Positions 15,699 through 23,426 of a DNA stretch of 23,426 nucleotides are shown here, in pieces; position 1 is the first letter of the stretch, and the number at the start of each line of letters is the position of its first letter. Made by a program: the position numbers and the translations under genes. Source of the DNA: Dysgonamonadaceae bacterium (lineage in GTDB: Bacteria > Bacteroidota > Bacteroidia > Bacteroidales > Azobacteroidaceae). Under the pieces are notes generated by a model, which was not told the origin of the DNA, searched no databases, and saw only the letters and a list, made by a program, of their open reading frames with translations. Location of the stretch: contig JAITTA010000251.1 in NCBI GenBank assembly GCA_031287395.1, positions 1 to 23,426 of the forward strand. The letters are read 5' to 3'.

Positions 15699-18600
15699 AT
15701 TACAAAGTTTTCATTGATTTCCATTTCCTGTATTCCGAATCGTTCATTGATTTCCGGTGAAATAATATGATGCCGGGCCGGAATTAAAATTGCATACGGA
15801 CGGGTTGAAACAACCGTATCACCCATCTCCGAATATTCCTTAAATTCATAGGTAGCCACAGCCTGCTGTCTGAAAAGTTGCACCACAGACAAACGCTTGA
15901 CCTCTTTTACTAATTTGATTGCATTGATTTTATCATATAGTTGTTGTAACCTGAAAAAATGGTCAAATGCCGGAGGTTCTTCTTTATTTTGCCAGGGAGC
16001 AATTACTTGATTGATTATCCGGCGGACTATAGCTCTGAAAAATGCCCTGGATTGGTCACCCAAATGAAAATCCACTTCACATCGTACCAAAACAGGCTCA
16101 TAAACCGGATTAATAGCATCGATCCTGGTAACAAAAGCAGACATCCTATTTTTAAAATAGTTTTCTACCTCCAGTAATAATTCAGGAGAAACATACGAAC
16201 AGGAATTCTTGAAATTTCCTTTTCTCCTGCCGATAATAACCAACGTAACTATTCCCGGACACGGTTTTTGTCCACGTTCCGGTATTTTTGTATCCGTATT
16301 CGGCAGGCATTTTACCTTCTCCACTTCCGGAAATGCCTGCAAGGTCATCCGCTCAAAATCCCGGACGGAAACTGCCCGTTCCCGATGGGAAATAAATTCC
16401 GATACACGAATCTGTTTCGACTTCAAATCTTCTACAGGCTGCTTGTTAAAAAAAGGTGTTACCTGAGCGATAGATTCGATTCCCGGAAGATTCCCTTCCG
16501 AAACATTCAGGACAAATCCTGAAGGCAATTTTTTTGCCAATTGTACGGAATCCCGCTGAACTTTAACCGCATGGGTATATATTTTATTTATCTCGGAAAT
16601 ACTTGTTTCATTTTGTGTAATGCCGACCCTCAACCACATCATTCCATTTTCATCTAAAAATCCTGTTGAAGGGATATCCGGAACATATAACTTAATTCCT
16701 CCGCTGACCAACAAATTTTGTGTAGTATTTTTTCGTATGGAATCGTCAGGAAGAACCTCCCAATGATAACCATCCCCCCAATACCACCTGACACGAGGAA
16801 GCCTCTCCGCAGAAATTTCCTCTTTCTGTGGTAAGAAATCGATAAAAAGATTAACGAATTCATCTCCTTTTATATTTTTCAAACCCAGGAAAATATTGGC
16901 ATCCGTATCCAGAGAGTAAACAAACGGCAACGGTTTATTCTCTTTTCCAGGATATATTTGTCTTTCCCCTAAAGGATAAATATGGGCTACCGATGAATTT
17001 CCGGCACTGAAATGCAATCTGAAATCAATTTCTTCCAATGAATCGTATGAAAGGGTGATCCGTTCAACCAACGGCATGACAGGAGGATTGAGTAAATTTG
17101 TTTTCTTTTTAAGCAATGCCTTTTTTATCATTTGTTCGGAAAAAAGTTGCCGGTATCGTTTTTCTCCGAATCCCATTTCCGGGGACTCCATCACAAAACT
17201 GAAAAAGCCGGATTTGGAATGGATATTGTATTGATAATCTTTTTCCAATATATTCAAGGGTTTCATATCTTCCAACAACACGCCACGCAAAATACTTTCC
17301 TCCGATAGTTTGTATTGGGATTCCGGATTTCCTTCTTTATCTTTTATCATGGTTGAAAACAGGAAAAAGTACCTGGAATTATCTGTTTCTTTCCATTTGT
17401 AATCGGATAAATACCTGGCTTTTAACTTGAAAGAACGGTTATTAATGCCATTTTTGTAGCCCTGATAATAAGAAAACAGGCCGCCATCGTCACTCGGTAA
17501 TTGCCTCCACCTGATTCGCACATCAACTGTTTGAACATTCTTCGATGACATTTCATAATTACCGATAGCAAACCATGCTCCACGTTCCGTATTAATTCCG
17601 AAAGGAGCAAAGGGGAGAGCATTATCAACCTTTCCTAATTCGTTATAAAACAAAATATTGTTTATTCCCTCCACTCGTGTCCTGATTGTTATTCCTGAGA
17701 TCAGAAATTCTCTCAACCAGTAGTAAGGAAATAGCCAGGCATTGCGGTTGAGATAAACTCTGAGAGTAGGAAAGACAGATTCTCTTCCGTGTGTTTCCAT
17801 ACGACAGGCGGTTGTTTCCGGGAAATTATCACGAAGTTCAAATTTTAGAATCAATGTCCGGTTGGATTTATTTCCGGAAATACTTTTATCTCCTTCTATA
17901 CTATACTTGTCAATGGATTTCCATCCTTCCGGAGTACTTATTTCAAGATAAAAAATATCACCAAATATCCTGAATAAAGTCAAGACTTTCATCTTTTTCC
18001 AGGATGTGAGGCCCCCCTTTCCGGCTTCTTTCCAAGCCAACCGGACAATATTCCGTTTGTACTCCATACCCCCTAACCCGGTCTGTCCGATGTCGAAACC
18101 AATTGTCACGTGACGTTTTCCTTCGCGCAACAATAAAGACGGAGACGTGATGCTGAGTCCCAGCGATTGTTTTTTCCCTATGTTACCGTTTTCTCCGAAA
18201 AGCATTCCTTTAATTTTACCATCATTTAATAAATCTTTCATTTTCAGGGCAGTCGGAATATGCAATGAACCGGCCGGATAAATATCCGGATTTTTCTCAG
18301 AATGAAATGAAAAAGCTTTTACTATGGAAGCATCCGTCACATAAATGGATTCAGCAGTCCGGTAGAAAATTTTATTTTCAGGACCGGCTTCATCAAAAGT
18401 AAATCCGGTTCCTTTCGGAATATGCACATGTCCGGTGGAATTTTTATTAAAAGTAATCCAAGCATTATCCGGATATGGAGCCGGAGAAGAAATTTTCAAC
18501 AAATCATTGATATACCAAGATGCATAATCATTCCAACGTTCGTTGAACAATCCTGTAATATGATGCAATTGATACAGAAATGTGTACAGGAGCGCTTGTG

Positions 18601-18838
18601 AAGGTTCCATATTTCCATTAAAAATTACTTCTCCATGGTTGTCCATGATTTTTTTGATTTCTGTCAGGAACTGATCAAAGTACTCCTTTTGACTACCTTC
18701 CGGATCATAATACCGAATCGATTCTGCAATCACTTCAGCTTGTCTCAGAAGCGATTCCATACGATTATCTACTACTGAGAAAGGGTTTACCGAATCGATA
18801 CGCCGTTGCCTGTCCGATTGGCTCAATCCATCTTTCAT
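15692..18838 (-). CDS. Baseplate J-like protein (Afp11/gp6-like)
   Basis: A 1048-residue protein of the baseplate J/gp47 (T4 gp6-like) family, which builds the wedge ring that holds the spike and links it to the sheath. Evidence: its size; WITFNKNSTGHVHIPKGTGF near the N-terminus, typical of the entry into the J domain; and the C-terminal region with SEGNLPGIESIAQVTPFF near 780, then FISHRERAVSVRDFERM near 813-830 and ALQAFPEV-like sequence, where J-family proteins have the same HxRRAVTxxDYE pattern. The gene is read from ATG at 18838, overlapping the gp25 stop as ATGA, and its own end overlaps the next start by 7 bases. No signal peptide or membrane segment is present. Confidence 0.88.
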   Translation of the reverse strand: MKDGLSQSDRQRRIDSVNPFSVVDNRMESLLRQAEVIAESIRYYDPEGSQKEYFDQFLTEIKKIMDNHGEVIFNGNMEPSQALLYTFLYQLHHITGLFNERWNDYASWYINDLLKISSPAPYPDNAWITFNKNSTGHVHIPKGTGFTFDEAGPENKIFYRTAESIYVTDASIVKAFSFHSEKNPDIYPAGSLHIPTALKMKDLLNDGKIKGMLFGENGNIGKKQSLGLSITSPSLLLREGKRHVTIGFDIGQTGLGGMEYKRNIVRLAWKEAGKGGLTSWKKMKVLTLFRIFGDIFYLEISTPEGWKSIDKYSIEGDKSISGNKSNRTLILKFELRDNFPETTACRMETHGRESVFPTLRVYLNRNAWLFPYYWLREFLISGITIRTRVEGINNILFYNELGKVDNALPFAPFGINTERGAWFAIGNYEMSSKNVQTVDVRIRWRQLPSDDGGLFSYYQGYKNGINNRSFKLKARYLSDYKWKETDNSRYFFLFSTMIKDKEGNPESQYKLSEESILRGVLLEDMKPLNILEKDYQYNIHSKSGFFSFVMESPEMGFGEKRYRQLFSEQMIKKALLKKKTNLLNPPVMPLVERITLSYDSLEEIDFRLHFSAGNSSVAHIYPLGERQIYPGKENKPLPFVYSLDTDANIFLGLKNIKGDEFVNLFIDFLPQKEEISAERLPRVRWYWGDGYHWEVLPDDSIRKNTTQNLLVSGGIKLYVPDIPSTGFLDENGMMWLRVGITQNETSISEINKIYTHAVKVQRDSVQLAKKLPSGFVLNVSEGNLPGIESIAQVTPFFNKQPVEDLKSKQIRVSEFISHRERAVSVRDFERMTLQAFPEVEKVKCLPNTDTKIPERGQKPCPGIVTLVIIGRRKGNFKNSCSYVSPELLLEVENYFKNRMSAFVTRIDAINPVYEPVLVRCEVDFHLGDQSRAFFRAIVRRIINQVIAPWQNKEEPPAFDHFFRLQQLYDKINAIKLVKEVKRLSVVQLFRQQAVATYEFKEYSEMGDTVVSTRPYAILIPARHHIISPEINERFGIQEMEINENFVIC

Positions 18839-19239
18839 AGGTTCGTCCCCTCTTTAAAGTAAAACGGATACACCATATTACTCCTGTTATTTGTCCGGCG
18901 TATCCTGTAATCAATATTGATCCATAAAATGCCCTCCTGTTTATCTTTTGTTTCCAGAAGAACTTTTTCCACTTCTATCCGAGGCTCAAAATGCAAGATC
19001 GCTTGTTCGATACAATCAATTATCAGCGTTTCAGTCGAGAGATTCAACTCTTCAAATACCCATTGCCGGATGTTGCATCCATAATCGAAACGAAACATCC
19101 GTTCGCCCGGAACCGTAGAAAGAAGAATCTGAAGACTTTGCCTGATATCTTCTTCCGAATCGACCATTTCGACTCCCTTCCCTTTGATAAACCGGGGAGG
19201 AAACGCCCAACCGGTTCCCAAGTATGATTGCTTTTCCAT
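18835..19239 (-). CDS. gp25-like baseplate wedge protein (Afp9-like)
   Basis: A 134-residue protein of the GPW/gp25 family, the small wedge protein that starts sheath assembly at the baseplate. Family features: YLGTGWAFPPRF at 6-17, the acidic helix SEEDIRQSLQILLSTVPGER at 28-47, then MFRFDYGCNIRQWVFEEL at 48-65 and a C-terminal PRIEVEKVLLE strand. The length is normal for gp25. It lies between PAAR and baseplate J genes, which is the standard neighbourhood in Afp, PVC and MAC clusters, and its stop overlaps the next ATG. Confidence 0.93.
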   Translation of the reverse strand: MEKQSYLGTGWAFPPRFIKGKGVEMVDSEEDIRQSLQILLSTVPGERMFRFDYGCNIRQWVFEELNLSTETLIIDCIEQAILHFEPRIEVEKVLLETKDKQEGILWINIDYRIRRTNNRSNMVYPFYFKEGTNL

Positions 19240-19255
19240 ATCACATCTCTTTTCT

Positions 19256-19555
19256 TTATCCTCCGATCATTACAGTCGGACAACCCAATACAATACTTCC
19301 ACCATGAGCACAAGTATCGCCCATGCGTGCTGCCGGTTTTCCCCCGATCATTACAGTTGCCGAACCTCTGACAATCGTATCCGGAGGACCCACACAAACA
19401 CACACATCGCCCATCACAGCGGCAGGTATCTTTCCTATCAATACGGTTGCAACGCCCGGACCGATTATTGGTCCTCCGACATGTGGAATAGGGGGTATCC
19501 CCGGTGTTTGCATCGGGCATGTATGCATATCTGTTATTCTTGCTGCGAAAGACAT
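19256..19555 (-). CDS. PAAR-domain spike tip protein (Afp10-like)
   Basis: A 99-residue stand-alone PAAR protein, which caps the VgrG-like spike with a sharp, metal-binding cone. The sequence has the glycine/proline-rich repeats of the fold: PGIPPIPHVGGPIIGPGVAT near 18-37, IPAAVMGDVCVCVGPPDTI near 43-61, VMIGGKPAARMGDTCAHGG near 68-86. Histidines and cysteines (H11, C13, H24, C52/C54, C81, H83) are plausible metal ligands. There is no C-terminal toxin extension, so any cargo must be carried in another way. It follows the spike gene after 35 bases. Confidence 0.93.
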   Translation of the reverse strand: MSFAARITDMHTCPMQTPGIPPIPHVGGPIIGPGVATVLIGKIPAAVMGDVCVCVGPPDTIVRGSATVMIGGKPAARMGDTCAHGGSIVLGCPTVMIGG

Positions 19556-19590
19556 ATTTTCTAAAATAAAAATTAAAAATCAATTCTCCA

Positions 19591-21384
19591 TTAATTAATC
19601 ATTACCATTGCGCCCTTTACCACGGTTTGTCCGGCTGCGGAAATCTCCGCTTTTGCAGTTCCCTTCACCGTAAGGGATGCGTTGGCATTGGCTTCAATAT
19701 TGATTCCTTTCATAGACACGTTACCTTTGGCTTTAGCGTCCAAATTGGCGCCGGCATCAATTACCACATTCATTTTGGCTTTTAATGTCAGGTCTTTTGC
19801 CGATTCAATCAGAATACCACTGTCAGACATTTCGATCTTATTTTTATTCTGATCTTTCAACGTAATACTTTTATCTTTATCGCTGATTTGAATACTATTC
19901 TTCGCCGGAGTTTCAACCGTTATTGTTTTATCCTTTTCATTGAATTCCAATTTCATTTTGGATTTAGTAAAAATCGACCGAATATCGTTCTCTTTCGTCA
20001 ATTCATAGGGAGGCTTTTGTTTGCTACTGTACAGACTTCCCAGAATAACGGCATGGCAAGGGTCGTTGTTAAAGAAACCCAGTATCACTTCGTCCCCGAT
20101 ATCAGGGATAAAGAAGGCTCCGTAAGAACTACTCGCCCAGAAATTACCCAGGCGGGCCCAAACCGCATTTACGGTTCCACCCACTAAGGGAATTTCCACC
20201 TGTATTTTGTTTTCTCCTGTCGGATCTCCATCCAGTTTCTTTACCTTACCGACATACAAACCTTGTATACCAGGTAATAAACCGGAAGCAGAAGGAGCCA
20301 TCACATCTGTATTCTCGGTAATATTTTGCAAAGAAATACCGAATCCGACTACAGTTACCCAGTCTCCACCTTTAATCTCGTGCTCTACCCAACCAATGAA
20401 AGCATTGCCGTTAAAACGTTTGCCAAATCCCTCCAATTCGATGGTATCTCCGGGAAGCGCCTTATGATTTCCCGGGAATTTGCAATATCCCTGAATCCTG
20501 GACAGTCCGGTTTTCAGAAGTCGGGCATCCGCCCACGATTGTAAAAACGGTTCTCCGGCACAAAATTGGGTCTGACAAATATATTTCTCTCCTCCTGCTG
20601 CTTCGGACAAATCATCCGTGGTATCCGTTCCCTGTTTATTCAAAGAAGGTTTACTCCCTTCTACCGATATGACTTTTTGGACAGACGAATCCCATGCCAC
20701 AGCTTTCATCCCGGACTGTTGCATATTTACACATAATTCTCCCCGGAATTCTATAACATCCGTTCCGTATGTCACTTTCAGTTTGGGAGAAGCGTTGACT
20801 TCCGGCTTTTTGACTTTGATGTTTTTACCTTCGGTCGTAACAATCAATCCGTTGGCATCCGCCCGGGAGAGAATAAAATCCCAATCGGTACAATAATACT
20901 GTACTAATTCATTGTGTTTGAAGTTTGTAGTATCGACGGAAGCATTCAGACCGGAATAGCTCCCGAGGATTTCCATCATTGCCTCACTGTCCTTTTTCTT
21001 TTCAAAAATTTTGTTTTTGCGGGCCTGGGTAGCAGGGAAAGCGTAATCACGACATTCAATCTGAAGAGAAGATTCATTTCCTTCCAATATAACAAAACGA
21101 TGGGTGATGACATTTCCTTCAAAAATAGGATTTTCATTTTCTCCATATCCTGCTTCAATACGTATTTTCTTTCCGGGGGCAAGAGCATTGTCATCACTTT
21201 CGGAAACTTCTCCTTTGGGCATATTTCCCGAATCAAAAACAAGGGTAGCCCTCCCTATCCGGTTTACTTCCTTATATATGATGAGGGAGATCAATCCGAA
21301 AAGTGAGGTTTTTAAGGGATTCCCATCGCTGAAAACTGATATACGAACAGGACCCTCGGAATTTTTATTAGGTGAATCAGCCAT
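19591..21384 (-). CDS. VgrG-like spike protein (Afp8-like, gp27-gp5 fusion)
   Basis: A 597-residue central spike, expected to be a trimer, plugging the end of the tube. Domain order: gp27-like hub at about 10-365 (for example RISVFSDGNPLK near the start and the ARKNKIFEKKKDSEAMMEIL region); gp5-like OB fold at about 375-455 with YVGKVKKLDGDPTGENKIQV and WARLGNFWASSSYGAFFIPD; then about 470-597 a regular run of short beta repeats (TITVETPAKNSIQIS, SITLKDQNKNKIEMS, LTLKAKMNVVIDAGANL) forming the triple-stranded needle. It ends soon after the needle with no added effector domain. The ATG at 21384 overlaps the end of the LysM gene by 8 bases. Confidence 0.93.
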   Translation of the reverse strand: MADSPNKNSEGPVRISVFSDGNPLKTSLFGLISLIIYKEVNRIGRATLVFDSGNMPKGEVSESDDNALAPGKKIRIEAGYGENENPIFEGNVITHRFVILEGNESSLQIECRDYAFPATQARKNKIFEKKKDSEAMMEILGSYSGLNASVDTTNFKHNELVQYYCTDWDFILSRADANGLIVTTEGKNIKVKKPEVNASPKLKVTYGTDVIEFRGELCVNMQQSGMKAVAWDSSVQKVISVEGSKPSLNKQGTDTTDDLSEAAGGEKYICQTQFCAGEPFLQSWADARLLKTGLSRIQGYCKFPGNHKALPGDTIELEGFGKRFNGNAFIGWVEHEIKGGDWVTVVGFGISLQNITENTDVMAPSASGLLPGIQGLYVGKVKKLDGDPTGENKIQVEIPLVGGTVNAVWARLGNFWASSSYGAFFIPDIGDEVILGFFNNDPCHAVILGSLYSSKQKPPYELTKENDIRSIFTKSKMKLEFNEKDKTITVETPAKNSIQISDKDKSITLKDQNKNKIEMSDSGILIESAKDLTLKAKMNVVIDAGANLDAKAKGNVSMKGINIEANANASLTVKGTAKAEISAAGQTVVKGAMVMIN

Positions 21385-22045
21385 TTTCGTGTCTTATTAG
21401 TGGTGGAAACATCAATTGTGTACCGGGTTTAACATATCTGAAACCGCTTAACCCGTTGTACCGGGCAACATCCCGGCAATAAGAAGGATCTCCATAGATT
21501 TCATTGCACCAGAAGGGGATACTTTCTCCGGATTTCAATGTGATAATCCGGGAAAGGTCGGGAGAACAGAGATTCATTTTCAATGTTTGCGAAAGTTTAT
21601 CCATATATCCGGTAATTGTTACCGAGATTTTTACCCGTAACGGAGTTCCGTTTGGAGAAAACAGGGAATAGTCGTAGGAAAGAGACGACATCCTTCCTTT
21701 ATACAGAAAACAACCCCAATTTACATACAGGTAATTAGGCTCATGAACGTCTCCATCCAGATTATATGCTACTTCTTCAAACAAATCTATCATTTCTATA
21801 ATACCTTGCTTGGAAGGAATAACACCGGTCGAATCAAAAATAAAATCGAAAGTCAAGTTAGAGCCTGCATATACATCAAACTTTTTATTATTTCCCAATG
21901 AACCTATTCTTTTGTCTTTGGTGTATGATACCCCCTTGGTATATTTCAGGGTAGAGGGGTTAACCTGCAGTTCAATTTCTTTTGAAAGTGTCTTGAATTT
22001 CCCATCTTTGAACCCTTTAATTTTCATTTTAACTAAAGCACTCAT
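21377..22045 (-). CDS. CIS-tube/LysM connector protein (Afp7-like)
   Basis: A 222-residue protein combining an N-terminal CIS-tube type domain (VNPSTLKYTKGVSYTKDKRI near 28-47, FDFIFDST near 67-74) with a LysM-like C-terminus at about 163-216 (ITLKSGESIPFWCNEIYGDP then VARYNGLSGFRYVKPGTQLM). Afp7-type proteins join the inner tube to the spike and baseplate; the LysM-like part resembles gp53 of T4 and binds neighbouring baseplate proteins rather than peptidoglycan. I start at the ATG at 22045, one base after the stop of the DUF5908 gene, because the frame upstream overlaps that gene and lacks homology. Confidence 0.9.
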   Translation of the reverse strand: MSALVKMKIKGFKDGKFKTLSKEIELQVNPSTLKYTKGVSYTKDKRIGSLGNNKKFDVYAGSNLTFDFIFDSTGVIPSKQGIIEMIDLFEEVAYNLDGDVHEPNYLYVNWGCFLYKGRMSSLSYDYSLFSPNGTPLRVKISVTITGYMDKLSQTLKMNLCSPDLSRIITLKSGESIPFWCNEIYGDPSYCRDVARYNGLSGFRYVKPGTQLMFPPLIRHENG

Positions 22046-22046
22046 C

Positions 22047-22211
22047 TTATCGTTCTTTTTTTCTTTTATTCCGGAATTGACATGAGCTCTCCATTTCCCG
22101 GACAAGTAGTTGCTTTAATTGACGTAATAATTTGTCCGTTACGAAAATCTCCTGTTGTATATTCCTCTCTATCGTTGTTTTAACCTGTATTTCTTTAATT
22201 ATAATAGCCAT
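22047..22211 (-). CDS. DUF5908-like small protein (Afp6-like), 54 aa
   Basis: A small open frame filling the 160-base gap between the second tube gene and the CIS-tube/LysM gene. It reads MAIIIKEIQVKTTIERN at 1-17, then a helical stretch DKLLRQLKQLLVREMESS, and ends in a basic tail RNKRKKER. The pattern of a short beta strand opening M-x-I-x-I-K-x-I followed by an amphipathic helix is typical of DUF5908/Afp6 proteins, which sit at exactly this place in Afp-like clusters. Its ATG overlaps the previous stop (TAATG), and its stop is followed by TAAGATG, so it is coupled on both sides. Position, length and pattern make it convincing although it is short. Confidence 0.8.
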   Translation of the reverse strand: MAIIIKEIQVKTTIERNIQQEIFVTDKLLRQLKQLLVREMESSCQFRNKRKKER

Positions 22212-22660
22212 TATTGACCTCTTTTTAGTGTTGAATATGATAATTCCAGCGATTCTATCGCCACTTCATTTTTTTCGGCATCAAAACCTTCCACATTCCA
22301 TTTAACAGGATAAGCATTTGCACATGTCCAATAATACATCGGATCACCATCTTCATTCAGCAGGGTAATGATCACATTTCGTGTCTGAACAGGTTTTTCA
22401 AAAGTATTTTCGAGTATCTCTTTTATCCAATTCCCCAAATTGTTTTCAATGGGCATCATAGCTCTTTTTAAAATCAGATTCCCATGCTTAACTTGTTTTG
22501 GAAGTTTGTATTCAAAATTGTTGACACCTCCTTCTTTTACACTTTCAAATTCCATTTCCGTATCTAAACCCAAAACACTTTTAAATGCAACCTCTCCAAT
22601 GGGAGGATTTCCCTGAAATTTTACGTTAAAATAAAATACAACGGGAAGAAACCAGTCCAT
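22211..22660 (-). CDS. Inner tube protein 2 (gp19/Hcp-like, Afp5-like)
   Basis: A 149-residue tail tube protein of the gp19 family (PF06841). It opens MDWFLPVVFYFNVKFQGNPP and has the family's final pattern with WNVEGFDAEKNEVAIESLEL near the C-terminus, close to the corresponding TGTDMKSDGNEVAVETLEI of the neighbouring paralogue. Such proteins form stacked hexameric rings that make the injected inner tube; in Afp-like systems the second, more diverged one makes the first ring above the spike. I use the ATG at 22660; an earlier in-frame TTG at 22675 is unlikely. A hairpin lies 25 bases upstream. It is clearly diverged from the first tube protein. Confidence 0.92.
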   Translation of the reverse strand: MDWFLPVVFYFNVKFQGNPPIGEVAFKSVLGLDTEMEFESVKEGGVNNFEYKLPKQVKHGNLILKRAMMPIENNLGNWIKEILENTFEKPVQTRNVIITLLNEDGDPMYYWTCANAYPVKWNVEGFDAEKNEVAIESLELSYSTLKRGQ

Positions 22661-22684
22661 ATTAAAAAAATTCAAGCATTGAGA

Positions 22685-22714
22685 GTTGAGAATGGTTTCT
22701 TTTCCATCCTCAAC
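22685..22714 (-). promoter_or_regulatory. RNA hairpin in the leader of tube gene 2
   Basis: On the transcribed strand GTTGAGGATGG and CCATTCTCAAC enclose an 8-base loop, giving an 11-pair stem with a single G-U wobble. It lies between the stop of tube gene 1 and the start of tube gene 2. A run of T follows about 16 bases downstream of the stem, too far for a classical terminator, so it may be a partial terminator, an RNA-stabilising 3' end for the upstream tube message, or a copy of a small intergenic repeat. Confidence 0.55.
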
Positions 22715-22730
22715 CCTTCAATTTTAATTT

Positions 22731-23174
22731 TCAACTGATTGTAATTCCTTCATGAGCAATCTCCAATGTTTCGACAGCAACTTCGTTACCGTCGGACTTC
22801 ATATCTGTTCCGGTAATTTTGGTCGGCCAGGCATTTTTGAGCGTCCAGGTCTGTACCGCAGCACCTTCTTGGTCCAATAGACTGATCGTTACCGTCAAAC
22901 GTTCAATCGTGTTCATTTTTATTTTGCTGAACCAATCCCAATAGGATTTATCGTCTTTGAAAACACCTTTTTTCAAGGTCACATTACTTGATTTTTTAAT
23001 CCCGGGCATTTTTATTGTTGAAAATTCCTTACTGTTCCCATGCCTGTATTCAATCACCTGGGCCTCAATATCCAACCCCGAAACTTCCTGAAAAGCTCCT
23101 TCTTTATCGCCTATTTTTACCTGAAAATAAAATTTAGGTAAGGGCCATACACTATCTTGTTTTTCTCCTGCCAT
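22731..23174 (-). CDS. Inner tube protein 1 (gp19/Hcp-like, Afp1-like)
   Basis: A 147-residue tube protein of the gp19 family, probably the main component of the inner tube. The N-terminal segment VWPLPKFYFQVKIGD near 9-23 followed by FQEVSGLDIEAQVIEYRHG near 28-46, then KRGVFKDDKSYWDW-like and the C-terminal MKSDGNEVAVETLEI, are typical of eCIS tube proteins. It lies directly downstream of the sheath gene, 38 bases after its stop, with no obvious promoter between them. No signal peptide is present, as expected for a particle assembled in the cytoplasm. Confidence 0.94.
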   Translation of the reverse strand: MAGEKQDSVWPLPKFYFQVKIGDKEGAFQEVSGLDIEAQVIEYRHGNSKEFSTIKMPGIKKSSNVTLKKGVFKDDKSYWDWFSKIKMNTIERLTVTISLLDQEGAAVQTWTLKNAWPTKITGTDMKSDGNEVAVETLEIAHEGITIS

Positions 23175-23212
23175 GACTTTTGGATTTTAAATTTTACATA
23201 ATAAAAATATTC

Positions 23213-23426
23213 TCAACTTTTTTGCATTTGTTGCTGGAATGTAATTTCAATGAATTCAGCCGGACGGGTAATTGCGACCAATACCGTCACACGCATGATT
23301 CCTTCCAGTATATCCTCCGGTGTCATCGTTTCTCCCAATCCGACATGGACACTGTAAGCATCTTCAGGAACCGCGCCGGCCAAACCTCCCCGTTTCCAGA
23401 TTCCATTCAGAAAATTACCTATCATA
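23213..23426 (-). CDS. Contractile tail sheath protein, C-terminus (cut by window edge)
   Basis: Only the last 70 or so residues are in the window; the gene continues beyond the right edge. The visible part is the conserved end of Afp2-4/PVC-type sheath proteins: FLNGIWKRGGLAGAVPEDAY, then VGLGETMTPEDILEGIMRVT, then ITRPAEFIEITFQQQMQ and the stop. This C-terminal domain carries the strand that links neighbouring sheath subunits and transmits contraction. It is the most upstream visible gene of the operon. The apparent ATG at 23425 is internal, not the true start. Confidence 0.93.
   Translation of the reverse strand, partial: MIGNFLNGIWKRGGLAGAVPEDAYSVHVGLGETMTPEDILEGIMRVTVLVAITRPAEFIEITFQQQMQKS

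Noticed and set aside
19044..19583. Long open frames antisense or in another frame to PAAR and gp25
   Set aside because: They are shadows of the real genes; their translations are rich in C, R, T and N and have no family features.
7457..23426. Type VI secretion system or prophage remnant
   Set aside because: VgrG-like, Hcp-like and PAAR genes occur, but there are no TssJ/L/M or TssK homologues and no ClpV; no capsid, portal, terminase or integrase is seen. The gene order with CIS_TMP, DUF5908 and an AAA+ ATPase is that of an eCIS.

Overview
The window looks like a chromosomal segment of a Bacteroidota (probably Bacteroidales) bacterium. It is AT-leaning, its usable promoters match the Bacteroidota -7 element TAnnTTTG, and it carries lineage-typical families (DUF4296 lipoprotein, cysteine-poor TraR/DksA protein, LspA with a lineage-type insertion, eukaryote-like isoleucyl-tRNA synthetase). 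I found no rRNA, tRNA, CRISPR array, transposase or integrase.

Positions 1-5500 are core genes. The first 31 bases hold the start of a leftward gene (probably a short-chain dehydrogenase), divergent from ileS. Rightward follow ileS, a TraR/DksA-type regulator with its own good promoter, lspA, and a DUF4296 lipoprotein; the last three are packed tightly or overlap. Positions 5500-7430 hold a sparse stretch, a 64-residue orphan protein and a PagL-like outer-membrane acyloxyacyl hydrolase in which the residue aligned with the catalytic glutamate of PagL is asparagine.

Positions 7457-23426 are one leftward, tightly packed operon for an extracellular contractile injection system (eCIS, Afp/PVC/MAC-like; the Bacteroidales versions are called BIS). 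In transcription order: tail sheath C-terminus (cut by the window edge), inner tube protein, a hairpin, second tube protein, a 54-residue DUF5908/Afp6-like protein, CIS-tube/LysM connector (Afp7-like), VgrG-like spike (Afp8-like), PAAR tip (Afp10-like), gp25 wedge (Afp9-like), baseplate J protein (Afp11-like), a 244-residue protein with a fibre-style N-terminus, a second baseplate wedge protein (Afp12-like), a tape-measure-family protein with four internal repeats, an AAA+ ATPase (Afp15-like), and last a secreted/three-helix membrane protein I do not recognise. The tube, spike and tip form the injected rod, the sheath contracts around it, the wedge proteins form the baseplate, the tape-measure protein sets length, and the ATPase probably acts in assembly or cargo loading. 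The rest of the sheath and any cap protein, effectors or further fibres would lie beyond the right edge.

Points most worth a second look: the four-repeat tape measure; a palindromic Bacteroidota-type repeat inserted in frame in the ATPase gene; the terminal membrane protein; the 244-residue protein in the place where a fibre is expected; the hairpin between the two tube genes; and a GXHH active-site signature in IleRS, which predicts mupirocin hyper-resistance.
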